From positions 17,477,231 to 17,541,230 of the forward strand of contig OX463815.1 in NCBI GenBank assembly GCA_949825045.1: a DNA stretch of 64,000 bases, given 5' to 3'. This document shows, in pieces, positions 57,890 through 64,000 of this stretch. The stretch's first letter is position 1, and every line of letters begins with the position of its first letter. Source of the DNA: Argyresthia goedartella. Lineage: Eukaryota; Arthropoda; Insecta; Lepidoptera; Argyresthiidae. The translations under genes and the position numbers were made by a program. Below the pieces are notes generated by a model, which saw only the letters and a list, made by a program, of their open reading frames with translations, did no database searches and was not told the DNA's origin.

Positions 57890-58255
57890 AGCTGCGGGTT
57901 GCTCCTCTCCCTCAAATATGGCGAGGGGGGTGATGGCGCACAAGTCATACTAGTGAACGGGTGCTGCTTGGGGGGAATGGTCCAGTCTGGTTTGTCATAA
58001 GTTATGCTCATTACAGCTTTTGTTTGTTTTTATTTATTTAAATTTTAAAATTGTTTTATTTTGAGACATCTCAATCTAAAAAAATGAAATTGAAAAAGGA
58101 AATGGAAATTTCCTTTTTCTAACTCAAACCATAGTTTCTCATTAGTTTAGTTATCATATTTGGTTTATTTTGTATTTTTCTACATTGATAAGTGTCTGAC
58201 TTGTAAAAGTGCATTATTTTTGCCTACTTACAATAAAAATATGAGTTTGATTTGA
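57890..58255 (+). repeat. Interspersed repeat (GGGTTGCTCC/TATGGCGAGGGG), copy 2
   Basis: A shorter copy of 9236-9835, ending ATGAGTTTGATTTGAG. Confidence 0.65.
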
Positions 58256-58731
58256 GTTCATATTCCGACAGTGAATACAACAGCTTAACCTTGCAAATCG
58301 GCCAAATATTTTTAACCTTATGGCTTGGTAATATAGTCCAAACCCAATGTAGACATTCCGACACCATATCGGGATCTCAGAGGTTAATCTGCAGAAAGCA
58401 GATTTATACACGCAGGGTACAGAATAGAGATAAATATAGATTATTTATTAAGTGTGTTTCTAAAGACGCAAGTAATAAATATTATGATCCAAACAAGTTT
58501 ACTTTTTATTCTTTGCACGGGCTTACTCTGTTTCGTTTTATTTGTACACACTGAATAATTACAACAAATGTATGAAATAAGAATGGTGTAATTTCTAAAA
58601 GCTAACTTGCTAGCTCTACCTAATGGAATGGATGGAGGGATATTAGAATAAATCACCTTAGGTAATCGAATCGGTTTATTCATCTACATAAAATACGTCG
58701 TTTATAAAATCGGTACCTTAATCTTGATTCT
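58256..58731. other. Downstream region of the last cuticle gene
   Basis: No gene is recognised. It should include the 3' UTR of the minus-strand gene at 58732-61752. Confidence 0.4.
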
Positions 58732-61700
58732 CTAATCTTTCTTAGGCGTATACTTATTCGGTTTGTCATATTTATATCCTGCGTTGCTGTATGGGGCATC
58801 ATACAGTCCTTGTCTGTAGGGATTGTAAGCATTCGGGGTGTAAGGATTTTGGTTATATCTCGGGTCATATCTTGCGTTGTTATATTGATTAGCCAATGGA
58901 TGGTTGTAAGGTCCGGCCAGAGGATTATTGTAGTACTGGCTATTGTATGCGTTGTTGTAGGGCTGGTTGTATGGGTGTCGATAGTTGGCGTTATAGGGGG
59001 CGGTATACCGATTGAAAGCGGGGTCGAAGGCTCCTCGGGTAAAGTTCCCGTTGTAAACGTCAGGTGGCAAAAGACCTTTGCCGGTAGCTGGAATGTGGAC
59101 TCCGGAGGGTCTGAAACCTGTGAAGAAATATACAAGTATATTAACGTTTACGTAATAGATACTTTTTATGTTGGCCAAGTGGCATTTACTTTTATGTATA
59201 AACCTTATATTGAGCATAAAATTAACTTACCATTCTCATCAGCAATGTAGCTCACTTGAATAGGCGTGCCCTCGGGAGAGACGTATGCGTAGCTTCCCTG
59301 TACCACCTGTAAAAAATATTTCTTACTAGCTGATCCCGCGAACTTCGTAACACCGAACAGTCAATGAGTGGGCTGTCAATTACGGAAGATGGCGGAGTCC
59401 CAACCCTAATTTATGTTAAATAGTAGATTGTTATACCTCGCGCCACAATTTAAGTTACTGCGCATATGTACAGTTATTGAAAAGTGACGACTGTTCATTC
59501 AAGGCCACCGCTCATAACGTGTGGCGCAACGTATAACCAAGGGTGGAAAGTGACTAATTAGACCCGAGCACCAATAGTTCGAGGGTGAAATGGGTCACTT
59601 TCACCCGAGTTAAACACTCTACTTTTCATTTCGACTGTGAGGAAAACATATTTTCCGCAAGGGACTTGTCATTTTTAGCAGATCTCCAGTTTATGAAATG
59701 ATTGTATGCCTTAAGATATCTCTCCTTAGAGCACTGCGGTAATAGATTGGTAACAACAGCTTTTGCCTGTTCTTTTATCTCATCAGGAGTAAAATCAATG
59801 TCCATGTCACTGGAATCACTTTCCGAAACCATTTTGACCATGTTCCCGCTTTTTCTATCGCAAATTTTCATTGTTTTTTTACTAGATTCTGAAAAAAAGT
59901 TAAAATTTGGAAAAGTTTAAAAAACGTATTGGTTTCAATTGTGTTCTTTTAATAATACGACGTAACTCAATTATCATCGACAATCGTAAAAAAAAAACCG
60001 CCTGACAACCCAAAATCAAGCGGCGAAGGTGCTATTTTGAGGTTAGAAGGCGGAAAATGAATTTTGTGCAATATATTTTTCCGTGAAGTTTTCCGATATA
60101 TTAAAAGTTGAATAGTTGACGCCTCTGTGGCGCAGCGGTTGTGGCTCTGCCTACAATGTGAGAGGTCCCGGGTTCGATCCCCAGCTCGGGGTGACCAAAA
60201 AGCCCAAGTCTTGGATGCTTATATGTGTGTTACATCACTCTTTCTGGTTCCCACGACACGGGCTATCCTAGTGTGTGGCCAGAGGCAATGAATATGCCTA
60301 TTTGTAAAATGTTTAATTATTCTGCTATTCGGTGCGGAGACGAATACAAAAAATAAGAGGTTCTCAGTTATAGTTTGTGTAACCGAAAAATATAATGGAG
60401 GCCAACTCTAAAGCTTCATATTTATCAAAACAAAATAAAACACAGCGATTCACCGTCCCATAAGGGGTGGCAGAGGTTTATTCGCTTTTTGAATAACCAT
60501 TATAGACGCGGTGGGTGTATTTTAAGTTTATTTTTTAAGTTTTGGGTCAATTGCTGCAATGCATCGTTAATTGCAATCGGTGTCATCTCTTTTGTAATGC
60601 TTGTCAACGAACATGTTTATTTCTTATACTGATTCCCACCTGAGTTCCTTGAGGCTCGCCGTTGTTGTCGATGTAAGCGTCTTTCAAGAAGCCACTTTCT
60701 TGGACCTGTTTGCCGTCGGCAGTAGAGTAACTAGAAGAAAATATGTGAAAAAATTTATAACTTTAAAGCATCGCATTTTAACATTAAAAAAATATCCTTT
60801 GGTCCTTTCTAGGTTAGGTTAGAATGTAGCCAGTCTCGTGAAATTTATCAAATGTTTCATCTTTATAAAACTTTGGAATGGAAATTTAACCAAAGAAGGT
60901 CCCAGAGATAGTAAACCACACAAAAGATTTCTATTTCTTCTTCATAACGTAAGATAGCGTTATAGTAGTTTTTGTGTCTGATACATAATGCCTAATTATG
61001 TACAACTGTACATACACATGTAACTACATACACTAGTTTATCTACACACAAAGCATAAGCCCTCTTTGGCATTGTGTCATTGATCATTGCTCTGCACTTG
61101 TTTACCTTGTTCAGTAGTACCAACTTCACAGTCAAACTAGGGGCGGCACGCAGGCGGGCGTCGGCGTTCGAAATTCGAATGTCATAATATACATTATGGT
61201 CATAATTTATCAATATTTTGATAAGAGATGTTTTTTCCAAGTAGTCTATCATTACGCTGTTCATAACGTGCTGTTTTGGTCGCAGTAAAGAGGGTTTATG
61301 ATACGTGTGTAGATAAAACATATTATATGTATCCTACCAGAATGTATTCAAAATTTGGCAGCCACTATGTATTCGCCAATGCCTCACATTTCTACTACTA
61401 CTAAGAAAAATTAATAGCACTATACTTACCTAAACGCATATGATCCATCAATGTTAGGAACTTCGTTCGAGTAAGTCAAAATCGGGATTGCCGGTCCGAC
61501 TCCGTTATAGTTGTAGTACATATTCCTGGCCCCAGGCACCGGAGGCACGCCAGCTATACCAGGCACACCTGGTATACCAGGCACGCCTGGTATCGGGGCG
61601 AAGGGGAAGAGGGTAGGTGTTGGGGGGAGGGTAGGGGAGTAAAGGGGAGGTATTGTAGGCGTGAACCCAGTAGGTAGAGGCGTCGGACCGAGAGGTTGCA

Positions 61701-61752
61701 GCTGACTTTCAACTATGGCGTAGAGTAATATGCAGAGCAGTGGGTGAAACAT
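58732..61752 (-). CDS. RR-1 cuticular protein with Pro-rich and Asn/Tyr-rich parts
   Basis: Coding exons are 61430-61752, 60640-60730, 59231-59306 and 58732-59117, with matching phases, giving 291 aa. MFHPLLCILLYAIVES is a signal peptide. The ATG lies directly at an acceptor-like CAG, so a non-coding first exon upstream is likely. Residues 18-75 are low-complexity Pro (PTPLPTGFTPTIPP, IPGVPGIPGVPGIAGVPPVP). RR-1 covers about 98-170 ([55 protein letters not shown]). The last 110 residues are Asn/Tyr/Pro-rich with repeated PYN/QYNN units and a Lys-rich end. It is longer than typical RR-1 proteins. TATA at 62301-62307. Confidence 0.9.
59626..59871 (-). pseudogene. Fragment resembling a Crypton-type recombinase
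   Basis: An 81-codon open piece in a cuticle-gene intron. CSKERYLKAYNHFINWRSAK and SLAENMF resemble the N-terminal core-binding segment of tyrosine-recombinase genes related to Cryptons (a pattern like YxxxYxxFxxW...SENVLLAYF). No catalytic part is present. The call is from memory of the motif only. Confidence 0.35.
60115..60320 (+). mobile_element. tRNA-derived SINE
   Basis: The A box (TGGCGCAGCGG) and B box (GGTTCGATCCC) at 60128-60186 are followed by a non-tRNA body. The sequence begins GCCTCTGTGGCGCAGCGGTT. It sits in an intron of the last cuticle gene, in sense-opposite orientation. Confidence 0.65.
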
Positions 61753-62272
61753 CTGGAAAAACAGAAATGGCTTCGAGAAAAGTATGATACGGCTGTACCA
61801 TTGCTCGACTCGGCGGGGGCACTGCCGTGCCCCCAGATAAGAAAGTTAAAACAAATACTGAGAATCCAGCAGTAAAACAGGGCTGACTGACGAATGGTTT
61901 CTGGGGGATCTCTGTGAGGTTATAGATGATCAGCTGATTTTGCACACAGTACGAAAACCAGCAGTAACAGAATTAAAAGTAGTTATGGTTCTAATTCGTA
62001 TGTAGTCACATAGAAAATGACAACCACTGCAATTTAAAGATTGGGGAGTAGGCAATTATGGTAATCAATTGCAATATTTCAAAATTATTCTCCTTTTTTA
62101 TCTACGTGAAAATACAATAAAATAGTAAAGATTGTAATTGTAGCTTTAATAGATCGTCTTCCACTCGGCAAAAACATATGCCGTTCTACCTTCTAAATCT
62201 AGTACACAAGCTATTTCACAAAACTAGATGATATTTCGTGAAATCCGGCTGCACACGCTGTAAACAAAGTGC

Positions 62273-62307
62273 TACTGAAAGCGTGGGATCCGAATTTACC
62301 ATTTATA
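62273..62307 (-). promoter_or_regulatory. Core promoter of the last cuticle gene
   Basis: TATAAAT (62301-62307) and an arthropod-type initiator TCAGTA (62273-62278) are spaced about 28 bp apart on the minus strand. A candidate non-coding first exon would end at AGAAG/GTAGAA near 62198 and splice to 61752. Confidence 0.6.
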
Positions 62308-62880
62308 GCCAGTAGGGTAGCACTGAACTAATATTTTTTGTTGTGCCATCGCTCAAACGTGAGGCCCACACACGTCCCTGCTAACTACACGCGGCCATTA
62401 TTTCAGCGTTGAAGCCTAGAAACACGAGCAGATCACGATGAGTTGAAATCATTTAGCAATGGCAGCCCTAAAATTACTGTAAACGCTACAAGCAGCTGGG
62501 CGCAGGCATATTATCCACTCATGTGTTGCACAAACGTAGGCAAACCCCTTTTAATTTTGGAGGAGGCAGGGCCGTGATGAAAATCGAGAATCATCGCAGG
62601 CAATTTTGCGAAATAATGCTCTACTTAGTACGAGTAGGACAAACGTGATTTGAGGCTAATTCAATATACTTGTTTGTTAAGACATCGATAACACAGTAAG
62701 GCTGGTAAGTAGTGCTGTCAGTAATTGACGCATAGTGACACGTTATTTGGAATCGTTAAAGTACCTATCTTGTAGCCATTCGCTTCAAACATAAGTAGCC
62801 ACAGGAAATTCAAGTGTGTAGCAGATTAAAAATGCATATTGAGTATACTTACTAAACATTTTTCTGACTTATACATAGTT

Positions 62881-63136
62881 GTCATATAATTAGCTGACCA
62901 TATTTTGGGGAATGGTAGTACTCATCATTATGAACAACTTCCCCCAAGAAACATATGGTCGCAAATGGAAAAAAAAATGTTTCTCAGTACCACATTGCCC
63001 GATCAGCTGATTATAAGTAACTATGGGTAATCCAATCTTGTTTTCGTTTGCGACCATATGTTTCTTGGGGGAAGTTGTTCATAATGACGGGTACTAACAT
63101 TCCTTAAAATATGGTCAGCTAATTAAATGTCACCTT
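62881..63136. mobile_element. Foldback MITE, full copy
   Basis: ATAATTAGCTGACCATATTT at the left pairs with AAATATGGTCAGCTAATTAA at the right. Inner pairing includes CAACTTCCCCCAAGAAACAT with its complement. It is the same family as 52250-52511 and 46572-46690. Confidence 0.8.
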
Positions 63137-64000
63137 GTATAGGTTCAACGTGCACAAACACACATGGGTATTTTATGAAATTATTCTATATCATGTCACA
63201 TACATCAACGCTGCTACATCCTAAATTCCTTAGTTTCTCACGATGAGGTGAATACAGAAGACATTATCATTTTTATCATTAGTCTCGTAATTTGAGATTC
63301 ACAGATCCTACACGATAACGCAGTTCTAATTATATTTTAACAGCTTCATCAAATTTATACGCAAGAAGATATAGCGTACCTAGTTAATAGGGAACATTTG
63401 CATTATTTTATTATTATTCCGAATTTTAATTTCCAGCTTCGTTCAGCCTTATATGTAGTATTAAAGTATTATTATAATCTACTCAAGCTTGCATACTTTT
63501 AAATCAGAAATAGCTTTATTTCTATCGGTAGTTCTATTTCGGACGCAAGAAATAGAAAAAAGGGGAGCAAGAAAGTTTTTCTCATCTTGCATTTAAACAA
63601 CAACAACCAACAACCGTCGGTAAGTTGGCGTGATCTGTGTGGCAGGTTGTCGACTGGTTCTAATCCCAGCTATATTATAAATGTATCACATGTACCTATA
63701 AGGATGCGCTGGCCAAAAAATATAGTCTTTCCTAGACAAAATAAGCATATTTCTATGTACATGGATCTAAACCAGCGGTTCTCAAACTTTTTTGGTTATG
63801 GAACCCTTTTGGAAAGCAAAATATTACACGGAGTCCATAAATAAACAAAAAAGTATTTAACATTATTTATTTATAATCATGTAACAATTTAACAGTTTCA
63901 TCCTATATATAATATATAAAGAGAAGAGAAAAAATTAAGTCTCACATCAGGTTCAGCGTCTAGTCTTTTGCCGTATTTTGTTATTGTAACGGCGTAGGTC
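63137..64000. other. Intergenic to the window end; possible hAT-type end
   Basis: No gene is recognised. At 63772 the sequence CAGCGGTTCTCAAACTTTTT resembles the terminal repeat of hAT-type elements; the other end would lie beyond the window. Confidence 0.4.

Noticed and set aside
58680..59250. 151-codon minus and 146-codon plus open frames rich in Thr/Ile/Pro or Val
   Set aside because: Both are other-frame readings of the Asn/Tyr-rich tail exon of the cuticle gene.

Overview
The window looks like a piece of a lepidopteran (moth or butterfly) chromosome. It has an array of short RR-1 cuticle-protein genes split by small introns, and the space between them is packed with LINEs of CR1/Jockey type, BEL/Pao LTR elements, a Tc1-like transposon, tRNA-derived SINEs and many foldback MITEs. 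All assignments come from reading the sequence; no database was searched.

Cuticle genes. Four intact RR-1 cuticular protein genes lie on the minus strand: 10344-14062 (six coding exons, 167 aa), 16911-17623 (two exons, 127 aa), 41230-42426 (three exons, 139 aa) and 50832-52997 (four exons, 146 aa). A fifth, 58732-61752 (four coding exons, 291 aa), has a proline-rich N-terminal half and an Asn/Tyr-rich tail. The first four share a 12-nt first coding exon (MKIF, MKTA, MRFI, MKCI) that ends in phase 0. All five have a TATA box upstream. Their products should be secreted by epidermis and bind chitin.

Central palindrome. From about 31828 to 44256 there is a large inverted duplication with a 540-bp spacer (39162-39701). 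It carries two tail-to-tail copies of one cuticle gene. The right copy (minus strand, like its neighbours) is intact. The left copy (plus strand) has an 8-bp deletion in the signal-peptide exon and is probably a pseudogene. After the duplication the left arm received a 5'-truncated LINE in intron 1 and a short, internally deleted BEL-like LTR element in intron 2. The right arm still shows both empty sites. The outer end of the right arm runs into the remnant of a transposase-like gene (44109-46560, minus); the left arm holds only the last codons of that gene. This suggests that the right arm is the source.

Mobile-element regions. 3690-6850 holds a deleted BEL/Pao relic on the minus strand, followed by LINE 3' ends and a SINE up to 8985. 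19551-23800 is a Tc1-like transposon with an open DD34E transposase, split by a LINE. 23971-31376 is an almost complete BEL/Pao element with 552-bp LTRs and a 5-bp target duplication, disabled by two in-frame TAG codons and one frameshift. 46572-48250 holds MITEs, including one copy inserted into another of the same family in opposite orientation. 53.1-58.7 kb is mainly intergenic, with foldback elements, a LINE interrupted by another repeat, and one possible orphan exon.

Most of the window outside the cuticle genes is therefore transposon sequence or featureless AT-rich DNA. No rRNA, functional tRNA or CRISPR array was seen.
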